NCBI RefSeq assembly: GCF_000005505.3
Contig: NC_016131.3
Coordinates: 69,390,355-69,454,354 of the forward strand
Origin: Brachypodium distachyon
Lineage: Eukaryota; Streptophyta; Magnoliopsida; Poales; Poaceae
Length of the DNA stretch: 64,000 bases
Direction of reading: 5' to 3'
Numbering within the stretch: position 1 is the stretch's first letter; each line of letters starts with the position of its first letter. The notes under the pieces are model-generated. The model saw only the letters and a program-made list of their open reading frames with translations. It made no database searches and had not been told where the DNA came from. This document shows positions 20,035 to 30,478 of this stretch, in pieces. A program made the position numbers and the translations under genes.

Positions 20035-22398
20035 CTACCCAACTGCATGAGTTAGCCTTTTCTGTCTCTTGACAAGCCCTTCCATCAAAGTAATATACGT
20101 TGAACTGTCCACAGACATTCCCTTTTGCATCATCTCATCCAAAATGGCCTTAGCTTCTTTAAATTGCCCACTGGTGCATAGCCCATTTACGAGTTTCGTG
20201 TATGCCTCTGAAGCACTATCTTGTGGATTTTCAACTGTTTCTTCCTCAGTTTTAGCATCCTTCCCTGATTCTGCTTCATCCACGGAAGAAGGCTTTAAGA
20301 GGGGAGAGGAAAAACTTTGAGACAATGTTCCACTCTCAGCTAACTTATGCAGCATATTCTGCGCTTCTTCTGTTCTCCCTGCCTCAGATAGTGCAGATAA
20401 CACAACATTGTAAGTAAATGCATCAGGCTGCAATCCCCTAGCCTCCATGTCAGCGAAAAAGTGCAAAGCAGTATCGACATCCCCATCTTTGCACATAGTT
20501 TGAATTAGGGTGTTATACGTGATAACATCAACCTTCTTCCCTTTCTCTACCCATGACTCAAAGAGCTTCAATGCTTTGTCGAGCTTTCCATTCAGACACA
20601 ATCCATTCATCAGAGTGTTGCAGGTGACAACATCCGGCTTAAAGGAATTTTCGACCATCTTGTTGTGGAACTGGAAGGCATTTTCCAAGTCCCCTTCCTT
20701 GCAGTAGGCATGGATGATGATATTGTATGTGGTGTCATCTGGCACCAGCCCCTTCTCCATGAGCTCATTCAACTTATCAATCGCCTCTTTCAACCTCCCC
20801 ATTCTGGAAAGACCCTTGATCAATGTGTTGTAAGTCGAAATGCTTGGCGTCAACTTCTTCTCAATCATCTCATCCCACAGACGCAGAGCAGGCTCCGAAT
20901 TATACTCCTTGAAATAGGCTGCCATCACTGTACCATAGCTGACTTCATCAGGCATGAAACCCCTCTGTGGTGGAGACTGCAACAGCCCTTGAGCCTCTTC
21001 ATAACGCTTCTCCTTGCACAGGTTATACAGCACAGTATTAAGTGTGAATGTATCCAATTTGAGTCCTCTCCTGACCATCTCATCCATTAGTGTATATGCT
21101 TTGGCAATGTTGCCAGCCTTGCAGTGTGCATGAATCAATGTATTATATGTGATCACATCTGGTGCTAAACCATCATCTGCCATCTTGTTCAAACACCCCA
21201 ACGCCCCCTCCAATTCCCCATCCTTGCACAGCCCCTTGATAACGATGTTATGCGTGACCAAAGTCGCCTTCACCCCCTTCTCACGCATTTCCTCGAGCAG
21301 CCTTAGTGCATCAGACGAGCACCGGCACTTAAAGCAGGCATCAGCAAGCGTATTGTAGGTCACTACATCAGGCAACAGAGTGCCGAGCCGCTCCATCTCA
21401 TCCTTCAGCCTAAACGCCTCGTCCACCTTCCCAGCCTGGCACAGACCAGCGGCAAGCACATTGTACGTCCACAGGTCGGGCTCAAAGCCATTGGCTGTCA
21501 TGGCCTCCACGACCTTGGTCGCCTGCTTGATCCACCCGAGCCTCGCGTAGGCCGAAACGAGGGTATTGTACGTCGGTCGTGTAGGCGCGACCCCATCTTT
21601 CTTCATCCTCGCCAGCAGCGCGCGCGCCTCCCCGAGCATGCCCTTCCGGCAGTGCGCGTTGAGGAGCGTGTTGTAGGTGACGGCGTCGGGGGAAAGGCCG
21701 AAGCCCTGCATGGTGGAGAGCGTGGAGAGGGCGTCGGCGAGCGTGCCCTTGGAGCAGTGCGTGTGCACGAGGAGGTTGAAGGTGTAGTGGTTGGGGTGGA
21801 GGCGGAGCGCGACGATGGAGCGGAAGGCGTCGAGGGAGGCCTGCGGCGAGGTGGAGGGGCTGCGCGCGAGCGCGGAGAGGACGGCGTTGGCGGCCTGGAG
21901 GGAGGGGCGGACGCGGACGCGGCGGCGGAGGGAGTGGAGGAGCTGCGCGGCGAGGTGGGGGAGGCGGAGGCGGGAGTAGGCGGAGAGCGCGGCGTCGGCG
22001 AGCGGCGTCGAGGGGAGGTTGCCGAGGAGGTGCCGGTGGAGGCTGCGGAGCGGGTCGAGCGGGACGAAGGAGAGGAGCAGCGGGAAGAGGTGGCGGTAGG
22101 GGAGGACGGGGAGGAGCGGGAGGAGGGACGGGAGGCAGGAGGGCGGCGACACGAGGCTGCGGTAAGCGAGGAGCGGAAGCGGCGAGGCGAGCCCCGGGTT
22201 GGAGGCGGCGAGGGAGAGCACGCGCGGGTGGTGGGAGGCGGTGAGGCGCGGGAGGTGGGCGGCCAGGAGGTCGGGCATGGGCGGCGGGGCGGGCAGGCGG
22301 GACGCCGAGACGAGCGCGTCCGCCACGGACGCGACGAGCGCGGAGTCCGGGTCGGAGGCACCTGCAGCCGAGGCGGAGGTGGACGGCGGGGTGTCCAT
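20035..22398 (-). CDS. P-class pentatricopeptide repeat protein
   Basis: An intronless 787-aa PPR protein. PPR proteins bind RNA, one base per repeat, and mostly act in organelle RNA processing, editing or translation. From about residue 200, some 14 repeats of 35 aa follow without a break, with the TYNTLI...CK.G...A motif (for example DAVTYNTLLNAHCRKG, DVITYNTLIHAHCKAG, DDTTYNIIIHAYCKEG). An acidic insert of about 45 residues (near 685-730) comes before one or two last repeats. There is no E, DYW or SMR domain, so this is P-class. The N-terminal 190 residues are Leu/Pro/Ser/Ala-rich; I cannot tell whether they include a transit peptide. The start MDTPPSTSAS is the first ATG of the frame. Lack of introns is normal for this family. 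The gene sits between the two copies of a 1,751-bp repeat. Confidence 0.93.
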   Translation of the reverse strand: MDTPPSTSASAAGASDPDSALVASVADALVSASRLPAPPPMPDLLAAHLPRLTASHHPRVLSLAASNPGLASPLPLLAYRSLVSPPSCLPSLLPLLPVLPYRHLFPLLLSFVPLDPLRSLHRHLLGNLPSTPLADAALSAYSRLRLPHLAAQLLHSLRRRVRVRPSLQAANAVLSALARSPSTSPQASLDAFRSIVALRLHPNHYTFNLLVHTHCSKGTLADALSTLSTMQGFGLSPDAVTYNTLLNAHCRKGMLGEARALLARMKKDGVAPTRPTYNTLVSAYARLGWIKQATKVVEAMTANGFEPDLWTYNVLAAGLCQAGKVDEAFRLKDEMERLGTLLPDVVTYNTLADACFKCRCSSDALRLLEEMREKGVKATLVTHNIVIKGLCKDGELEGALGCLNKMADDGLAPDVITYNTLIHAHCKAGNIAKAYTLMDEMVRRGLKLDTFTLNTVLYNLCKEKRYEEAQGLLQSPPQRGFMPDEVSYGTVMAAYFKEYNSEPALRLWDEMIEKKLTPSISTYNTLIKGLSRMGRLKEAIDKLNELMEKGLVPDDTTYNIIIHAYCKEGDLENAFQFHNKMVENSFKPDVVTCNTLMNGLCLNGKLDKALKLFESWVEKGKKVDVITYNTLIQTMCKDGDVDTALHFFADMEARGLQPDAFTYNVVLSALSEAGRTEEAQNMLHKLAESGTLSQSFSSPLLKPSSVDEAESGKDAKTEEETVENPQDSASEAYTKLVNGLCTSGQFKEAKAILDEMMQKGMSVDSSTYITLMEGLVKRQKRLTHAVG

Positions 22399-22482
22399 GG
22401 GGAGGCGGCGAACGACAGCGGTATGGGTGACGGCGCGGCGAGGGGGTGATGGAAGCGGAAAATGATGGGACAGAGGCCTTGG

Positions 22483-22528
22483 CGTGGGCTGAGCTTTTTT
22501 TGAGCGGAAAAGAAAAGCTCAGCCCACG
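22483..22528. repeat. 16-bp perfect inverted repeat upstream of the PPR gene
   Basis: CGTGGGCTGAGCTTTT (22483-22498) and AAAAGCTCAGCCCACG (22513-22528) pair perfectly around a 14-base loop. It lies 85-130 bp upstream of the PPR start codon, probably in the leader or core promoter. Confidence 0.85.
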
Positions 22529-23026
22529 ATGGAGTGGTGAGGTTTCGGCCTTTAGGGAAATCGTGCGGTTGTGGGCTACAGCTCGTCAACAGAATGGGAA
22601 GTTCAGCGTCGGGCACATTATGCATTTCTGCTGACTTTTGGCGACTTTGTAACAAGCCCGAATCCTTGTGCACATGGCCGCAGACTATTCCCTCATAAAA
22701 AAAAAAATTTGTTCTCAGACTACAGATTCTCAACAAAAAAAAAAAAAAAAAAAACTGGCCACAGCCTACATGTAATATGACCAGACAAAATTTCGAAACT
22801 CTTTATGCATACGAAATCACACATCATCAAATTAATATGAAAATTTCAGGGCCGCAGTAGATGTTGCCAGACAATACATGCCCCTATGCATGTATACATG
22901 GAAGTTTCAGACCCAGTTGTACAAGGCAGAGACTGCTTGACAAACTATCATTGGCTTCCTGATGAGTCTCCAAAGAATGTATGCTACTTCCATATCACAA
23001 CTGGAACATTACATGTTTTTTTGCCA
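22529..23026. other. PPR upstream region
   Basis: Promoter side of the PPR gene and 3' flank of the next gene. It contains A11 and A21 runs near 22698-22755. I see no gene or element with defined ends. Confidence 0.45.
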
Positions 23027-24777
23027 ACATAACTACATGAAATATGAATTCTGATGTGATATCCAGAATACAGAGCTATGTTCTCTAGACTAGACCAAAA
23101 CAGTTAGTTCATCATAATATCCATCTTGAGCCTCTTAAGCACAGATGGCATCCCGAAAAGGGCATCCTCATAGCGGTCTCAGAGATTAGCATATGCTCCT
23201 ACAGATGTGATACACTATCACTTCCGTTGCTCCAAAGCTTTTTCTTTCTGCACAGGCAACAACAGTACAATGTGTATTCTCACATCGTTAATCTAGTCAC
23301 GCAATTCGATCAATTTTTTCATACAGCAAACCTACCAAGCTGTCCATAGAATAATGATTCACATTATGCATTTATTTACCTTCATTTGTCTAGCAATAGA
23401 AGGAAGCCATTTCTCTCCCCTGACCTTCTTCAGCTCCTTCACCCGTTCTTCCTCCCTCTTGGCTTTGGCCTTTGCTGCAGTTTCTCTAGCTTCCAGTTTG
23501 GCCAATGAAATCTGGGATGCTTCTTTTGCGGAAACAAGTACGTCGTCACCATCAACAACAACAGACTGAAGCATATGCCTGAACTGAAACCAGGATCGCA
23601 GTGAGATCAGTGAAAGTTACAAGGGTAAAACCTTCAAACATAAGTATACTTTTTGCAAGAATGGGTATTCAACCTTCTTTGATTTCTCGTCAATCTCAGA
23701 CCAAGGCAGAATTCTGGGTCTCTTGAGTTGCACGTGGTATTTGTCTGGAAATATACATCACATATTCACATATGAGTATGTACTGCCACCACAAAAGAAT
23801 ATCTAAACCGAGGTTGTTAGAGATAATCACATTCTTCACATACCTATGTCCTCAATTCTGATGCCAGGTGGTGCCTTCTTGAATAATTTTATCACTCCAT
23901 CTATTTCCATAGGGTCAGCCAAGTTCAAGCAAGGAGTTCTGACAATTTCAAGGTTTTTCTCTAACACATCATCCAACATATTTCTTACCTGAAACAAACC
24001 ATTGAACCCTGCAGGATTATAATGCATAACATAGTACTCTAGAAACATAGTACTGTACCAATTAAGTTTTTCAAATGAAATGGTTATACTATAGTTAAAT
24101 AATTAAAGCCAAGGATCCACAGCAACATTGTGCAAAGCATATTCTAGTTGCTCACTAGACTTGCCAGGTGAGGTACTACATAGTGAAAAGAATTGTGCAA
24201 GTTTACAGTACATAAATATTTAACATGCAGTGATAAATATTTAACAAGTTTCACAGCCAACAATATGCACTGAGTTGTGAACTAAGCAGGCAACTGGTCC
24301 ACTTAAGGCACTAACTAGTAACCCCTTGACAAAAGAAACAACTAGCGTGAGGAAAATAGTTGATTCTGAGGAGATACTAACGTTCCAGTATATGAAGTGT
24401 CTGTGACAATCTGGAAAATTAATAATAGATGCAGTACTACTTAAGTTTGCTGAGTTTTCTGTGAGCTTCTGCCGGTAATACCTTTTTCAGGAAAATGCTG
24501 GTAGTACTTGTTAATTCCACTTCAAGTTACATTTGAAGGAAATGTACTTAGCGTTAGTATAAACCCACACTTACCCGAGTTGACCAGATACTAAACCCAA
24601 ACTTTTCCGAGTCAACCAGATGCTAGTTCTAATTCCTTCACAGAATGAACAACGTACGTGGCAAAGCTGGGACGAACAACGAATACTCCAAAATGGACGC
24701 ACCAAAGCTATGAACACAACACATCCTAATAGAATAGCATTGAATTATCTCAATGAAACCTAAGATCATAGAGACCA
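23027..24777. repeat. 1,751-bp direct repeat, distal copy
   Basis: Second copy of 18034-19784, in the same orientation, with no mismatch seen. It covers the 3' flank, exons 5 to 2 and most of intron 1 of the small gene at 23218-25082, and ends 69 bp before the exon 1 splice donor. Confidence 0.92.
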
Positions 24778-25082
24778 CCGAGGTATTGGCTCACATCTCA
24801 GAGACAATAAGCCCTAAGCAAGGGGCGAGCCCGGAATCAAGATACCTTGATCTGGTATAGCTTAAGACCAGGCGCTTGCGTCTTCTCCTCCAGCGGCTGC
24901 TGCTCCAAGCCGTGGTTAGCCTCGCCGCCGCCACCTCCAGCGGCTGCCTTCGCCGCGCCGTTAGGCAACGGGTAGCCGAACCCCGTGGTGGCGACGGAGT
25001 CGATGGCCGCCTTCCACGTCGCGTCCCCGTCATCGTCGCTGCTGCTGCCGCTCGCCGTAGGGCTACCGCCGCCGCCCCCCAT
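23218..25082 (-). CDS. Conserved plant protein of unknown function with Lys/Glu-rich coiled coil
   Basis: Exons: 24846-25082, 23844-23988, 23674-23744, 23380-23583, 23218-23247 (687 nt, 228 aa), all with GT-AG borders. Features in order: a Gly/Ser/Asp-rich start (MGGGGGSPTASGSSSDDDGD), the motif TWKAAIDSVA, LKLYQIKVRNMLDDVLEKN, a middle part KRPRILPWSEIDEKSKKFR, a predicted helix rich in Ala, Lys and Glu (AKAKAKREEERVKELKKVRG), then EKWLPSIARQMK and a short basic end. I recognise the overall pattern as a conserved plant family with no known function to me; a nuclear or nucleolar role would be a guess from composition. It is head-to-head with the U-box/cyclophilin gene. Exons 2-5 are duplicated 5 kb away. 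Confidence 0.75.
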
Positions 25083-25425
25083 TGCGCTACTCGAATCGAC
25101 TCTGCTCGCTCGGACGGAGCGCTGCGTGGCCACTTGCCCCGAACGTTTGGGCCGCTCGTGGGCTGGGAGGCTGGGCCGGGCCGAAACTGTTTCCCAATTC
25201 GCACCGACCCCAGACGGCCTGAGCCGCGCTCTATGACGGGCCGAGCCGCGGACGAATCAGCCGCCTATTCCTTTCTCGTTCTCTCTCTCCGCTCTTTCTC
25301 CTTCCCCGGCCCGAACACTTCCGGTCGTCAAATCTCGCCGCCTCACCTCGCCGCCGGCGAAACCCGACCGCTCGGCAGGCAACCGCAGCACCGGCCGGAG
25401 GCCCGCGCTTGTAGGATTTTCCGAG
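25083..25425. promoter_or_regulatory. 343-bp bidirectional promoter
   Basis: The start codons of the minus-strand small gene (25082) and the plus-strand U-box/cyclophilin gene (25426) are separated by 343 bp of GC-rich sequence. No TATA box is visible, as is common for divergent housekeeping pairs. Confidence 0.5.
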
Positions 25426-28400
25426 ATGGGGAAGAAGCAGCACAGCAAGGACCGGATGTTCATAACGGCGACGGAGTGGGCAACGGAGTGGGGCGGCGCC
25501 AAGAACAGGGAGGCCACTGCGCCATTCCAGCGCCTCCCCTTCTACTGCTGCGCGTAATTACCTACTTTATCCCCTCTTCCCCTGTTTACGCACTAGCCTT
25601 AGAGGAAGATTTACCTGCTTACCTCTATTCTTTAGTTAATTCGGGATTCTGATTCGAGTTTTGAGAGAGCTTGAGCTTATATGGTTTCTTCTTTAGGGCG
25701 TGAACTTAATTTTGTTGATCTTTTAGGAAATATACTACTACCTCCGATCCTAAATTGTTGACGAAATATTACATGTATCTATTAGACACTTTTTAAGAAT
25801 AAATACGTTCATATTTGGACAAATTTGAGACAAGAATTTAGGATCGGAGGGAGTATGTCACTACTCACTAGTTAAATCAGTTACCCTTGTGAGCTCATGT
25901 GCTCAGGTTCAGTTCGTGCTATTTAACCCTCGTTATATAACTTGAGCTACTTTAGCAGCTGAGGTAACTAGAGATTTTTTTTCTAGGGAGATTAGTAACT
26001 AAAGTTAACCCCTCTTCTTTACAATGGTTGTTATTGCTTTGGGTACTAGGCTCACGTTTTTGCCATTTGAGGATCCAGTGTGCACGGTGGATGGAAGTGT
26101 CTTTGATTTAATGTAAGTGGCTAGTTGGTTACACCATTGCAATTCCTTATGCTTCTTTGGATAACTTATTGATACAAGAGATGAAAAGGTAGGGGTTCTG
26201 AGTTCTTGCTTCTCAATGTAGGAGCATAATCCCATATATTAAAAAATTTGGGAAGCATCCAGTAACTGGAGCAGCGCTGAAGCAGGATGATCTAATTCCT
26301 CTTACGTTCCATAAGAACACGGACGGTGAGTTGAAACCTATGGCATGAAAATTTCAATGTAGCTTCAACAAAGTGGAACTGCTAGAACAACAGTAAATTC
26401 CTTTGATGTTAGCTGCTCTTCTCTGTCTGTAACTCTGTATGTTAAAATGTTTTTTTCTTGTGCAGGGGAGTTTCAGTGTCCTGTCTTGAATAAAGTTTTT
26501 ACAGAATTCACACATATAGTTGCTGTAAAGACTACTGGGAACGTCTTCTGTTATGAGGTGGGATTTATCCTTCAGTTAGCTACATGCTAGTTTTTTCAGG
26601 TGGTCAATTTGGTGTTATGGTATGTTCCAAGCTGATGGATTTTGCTTTCTGTTTGTAGGCAATCCATGAGCTTAACATTAAACCGAAGAATTGGAAAGAG
26701 TTGCTAACTGATGAGCCCTTCGCACGAAAGGACTTGATAACAATTCAGGTAGCTGTTTTGAAGAACATCCATGTTACTCATTTTCTTATGTACAATTAAC
26801 GCTAGCCTAATTATGTTCACCTTGTGAATTGGTGTAGAATCCAAATGCGCTTGATAGCAAGGTACTAGGGGAATTTGACCATGTCAAACAAGGCCTCAAA
26901 CTTGAGGATGAAGGTTCACTTATGCCCCCTCCTTCCCTGTTACTTATTTTGTGTCAGTTGTTCCGTATCTATCTAACATACAGTCTTTCCTTTTGAAATG
27001 GGTTAACTTACATGTTCTGCCTATCCAACTACTGCGCAGAGTTGCAGCGAATGAAAGATGATCCAACCTACAACATAAATGTTTCTGGTGATCTTAAGCA
27101 AATGATGAAGGAACTGGGGACTGAAAAAGGGAAGATGGCTTTTCTGCATGGTGGAGGAGGACAGAAAGCTCAAAAAGAAAGAGCTGCAGCTCTAGCTGTC
27201 ATTTTAGCAAAAAAAGAAGAGGGTGAATCAAAATCAGGCAAAGAAGCAAAACCTCCTCAACCGTTCAGTGTTGTTGATGCTGCATCAGCCTCTGTTCATG
27301 GCAGGAGTGCAGCAGCAGCAAAATCTGGTACTGCTGAGAAAACTGCTGCTAGAATTGCTATGCACATGGCAGGGGATCGAGCTCCTGTGAATGCCAAGTT
27401 GGTAAATTTTCATCTCATCTCCATGTCTTATATAGGCCTTGTGTTATGCAATTGGTGTTTGTCTTATGGAGTTGGTCCAATAATTTCAGGTTAAAAGTCG
27501 TTACACTACTGGAGCAGCTTCACGTTCTTTCACGTCGACTGCCTATGATCCTGTTACCAAAAATGAATTTGAGTATGTCAAAGTTGAAAAGAATCCAAAA
27601 AAGAAAGGATATGTTCAGTTGCATACCACCCATGGTGATTTGAATTTGGAGCTTCATTGTGATATTACTCCTCGAACGTGTGAAAACTTCCTCACTCATT
27701 GTGAAAACGGTTACTACAATGGCCTTATCTTCCATCGTAGCATCAAGTATGTTGTCTTATTCTTATTAGCCATATATAGGTATTGTTTAATCATTCCATA
27801 ACCCATGGCCATATGTAAATAATTTATGTTTGCTCACACATTTAACAGGAACTTTATGATACAAGGAGGTGATCCAACTGGCACAGGAAGTGGAGGGGAG
27901 TCCATATGGGGTCAACCTTTCAAGGATGAATTGAATTCAAAGCTGCTACATTCAGGAAGAGGTGTTGTCAGCATGGCAAATTCTGGCCCCCATACTAATG
28001 GATCCCAATTTTTCATCTTGTACAAGTCTGCAGCCCATTTAAATTTCAAGCACACAGTATTTGGCATGGTGGTCGGTGGTTTGACCACTCTTTCAACTAT
28101 GGAAAAGGTCCCTGTTGATGACGATGACCGGCCATTGGTTAGTATTATTATTTTTGTTTTGTCTGCAGTTTTACTTTGTTTTCTTGCATACACAATTTTT
28201 TTACCGCAAACATTAGCCCATTAACTTTGGCACAATTGCAATATAATTCTCTTTTAAGCATAATGTTCCATATTATTTTAGGTTTGATTGATGTACTGTG
28301 TTCTCCTACTCTTTTAAGCATTATGTTCCATATTATTTTAGGTTTGATTGATGTACTGTGTTCTCCTGCATAGTTGTTTCTTGAGTGGACAAAAATATCT

Positions 28401-28839
28401 GAACGTTGTATTCCTATTTCTACCTTGATTTACAGGAGGAAATAAAGTTACTAAAAGTTAGTGTATTTGTGAATCCTTACATGGAACCAGATGAAGAGGA
28501 AGAAAAGGCAAAGATTGAGGAGCAGAACAAGGATGCTGATCATGTAATGTTTTGCATCTTGTTTCGGTTATATTTATGGATTTCTTTGCATTTATGTATC
28601 TATGGTGGTTTTAACATTTGTTTGTACTAATTCAGGATAAGGTGGGATCATGGTATAGCAACCCAGGAACTGGTGTTGCTGCTTCAACAAGTGCTGGTAG
28701 TGGAGTTGGCAAGTATCTGAAAGCTCGGGCAGCTGGCTCTGCTGATGTTGCCAGAAATGCTGCAGCAGCAGATGATTCAAGCAAGAAAAGAAAAGTGAAT
28801 GCTCCTAGTGTAGAATTCAAAGATTTCTCTGGATGGTAG
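25426..28839 (+). CDS. PUB49: U-box E3 ligase with cyclophilin PPIase domain (PUB49/PPIL2 type)
   Basis: Related to human PPIL2/CYC4 and Arabidopsis PUB49, nuclear proteins linked to the spliceosome that join a U-box E3 domain to a cyclophilin fold. Eleven exons: 25426-25553, 26050-26112, 26222-26325, 26466-26557, 26659-26748, 26838-26913, 27040-27401, 27490-27746, 27849-28137, 28436-28543, 28636-28839 (1,773 nt, 590 aa). Order: [23 protein letters not shown]-box ([17 protein letters not shown], then [10 protein letters not shown]), a coiled linker, and the PPIase domain ([61 protein letters not shown]). The catalytic Arg of [14 protein letters not shown] is present. A Lys-rich, probably nuclear-localising end (SSKKRKVN) and EFKDFSGW close the protein. 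A Stowaway sits in intron 1 and a 60-bp tandem repeat in intron 9. Confidence 0.95.
25738..25853. mobile_element. Stowaway MITE in PUB49 intron 1
   Basis: Ends CTACCTCCGATCCTAAATT and AATTTAGGATCGGAGGGAG form an inverted repeat flanked by TA. The interior (ACGAAATATTACATGTATCTA) is shared with the element at 29647, so both belong to one subfamily. Confidence 0.8.
28249..28368. repeat. Tandem 60-bp duplication in PUB49 intron 9
   Basis: Two adjacent copies of a 60-bp unit (starting CTCTTTTAAGCATAATGTTC) differ at one or two positions. It is non-coding and lies between the exons ending at 28137 and starting at 28436. Confidence 0.85.
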
Positions 28840-29646
28840 CTGCATTGTATATGTGAATTGCCCTATGGTTCTCTCTGAAGAAGCAACTGGTTGGGACTTT
28901 GGTAACATTTGACATGTCCGTTCATGTTATGATGCTGTAATAACTGTCCAGAATGCCCAAGGTCCACAATTAGCAGTGTCCTGTGGAATCTCTGATTAGG
29001 ACATGATATTGCTTCAAATTAATGCTGACAAAGCAGATTGTAGGATTGCAGTTTGTGCGACAAAGAGGTATTACTAGATTGTTCTGCTTCGAGTTACTGT
29101 AGTGCTTTACCTAATCGCAGTTCATATAGTTATTGTTTTGTTCTGTAAGAGCAAAAGAAATCCTTCAGTTCACAGTCACGGTGGTCTGTACTTTGTATTC
29201 CATATGTTCTTGGACTATGCATATTTTACCTGACTATCATTGGAGAGCCTTCACAGCTTATACACCCTGGCCTTGTCTTCTGTGCAGGCTGAGCTATTGA
29301 CAGAGAGTCAGAGAGAATACTGGATGGAGTTAATTTTTTCACCTGTCTATGGAATGAATTACAGTATTACATATAGAACATAGAAAATCCAAGTGGAAAC
29401 TCCATGTTTGTGATTATGTGTTTGTATGTTACTGTTCTTCATGGCATGTTGTACTAATACTTTGTCATTTCTGGACAACCGCTTTTAACAGTCATCTTTT
29501 CAGTTTCACACAGTTGCATTGTGCCAATAGAAAACCACGAGGAAATAACTGGATGGGGGAAGTTGTAGATTGAAATAGAAAACCAAATGAGTGAAACCAT
29601 CCCATTCCAATCCACTTTATTATATTCGAGGAACCAAGAACATGTA

Positions 29647-29759
29647 CTCCCTCCGATCCATATTAATTGTCGAAATATTACATGTATTTAGATGCTTTTT
29701 AGATACAGATACATCTATATTTGTACAAATTTGAGACGATTAATATGGATCGGAGGGAG
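29647..29759. mobile_element. Stowaway MITE
   Basis: CTCCCTCCGATCCATATTAA and TTAATATGGATCGGAGGGAG are near-perfect inverted repeats flanked by TA on both sides. It is 113 bp long and of the same subfamily as 25738-25853. Confidence 0.85.
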
Positions 29760-29919
29760 TATTAGAAATTGTGTTACTCCTAATACATTCTACTTTGTTC
29801 CCCTAATCGACGTGCATGCACAGTGAATCCTTATGTGTCAACCTTAAAACATACTCTGTATAATTTAGATTCCAAGAGATGTAGTCATGTAGATGCTCTG
29901 CTGCTAATATGCATGGTTT

Positions 29920-30372
29920 CGCCTGTAAAACTGTGCCGATTGTACGTTGTACAAGAAGCAATGAGCGCAGATGCCATCAACCAGTGCAAACTGCAAAGTT
30001 CTTTTTCAATCAGATGCAGTAACAAGTGAACATATTATATTATTCATATTGTAGAACATGTTCACCCAGGTGAACACAGTTACAAGATAAACCCATGGAA
30101 GTTAGAATGACTTAACATTGACCTGTACTTGCAATAACGACTTGTTACCTGTAAAGCTGTGCAGATTGTACGTTGTACAATAAGCAATGAGTGCAGATGC
30201 CATCAGCCAGTGCACACCAAAGTTATTTTTTAAGCAGAAGATGCAGTAACATGTGAACATGTCATATTATTCATCTTGTATACATGATCACCCAGGTGGA
30301 CACAGTTACAGGATAAACCCTTGGAAGTTGGAATGACTTAAAATTGACCTGTACTTGCAATCAACGACTTGT
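29920..30372. repeat. 226-bp tandem direct duplication
   Basis: Sequence from about 29920 to 30146 recurs with an offset of 226 bp at about 30147-30372, at an estimated 85-90 per cent identity. Shared blocks include ATTGTACGTTGTACAA, GCAGATGCCATCA and GAATGACTTAA. It lies just 3' of the tail-anchored protein gene. The stretch 28840-29919 before it holds only the PUB49 3' flank and the Stowaway. Confidence 0.75.
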
Positions 30373-30478
30373 TGAACTAAGAACATCAAACACTAACTGG
30401 CTCAAGAAAATGTTGAAACAAAACCAATCTCTGAAGCACCAAACAAACACCCTGGCAGCTGATTCGTTTGTTTTCGAA

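Noticed and set aside
21603..22736. 377-codon frame overlapping the PPR 5' part on the same strand, and a 265-codon plus-strand frame at 21652-22449
   Set aside because: Both are Ser/Pro/Arg- or Gly/Glu-rich shadows of the GC-rich PPR N-terminus. The PPR frame has clear repeats throughout.
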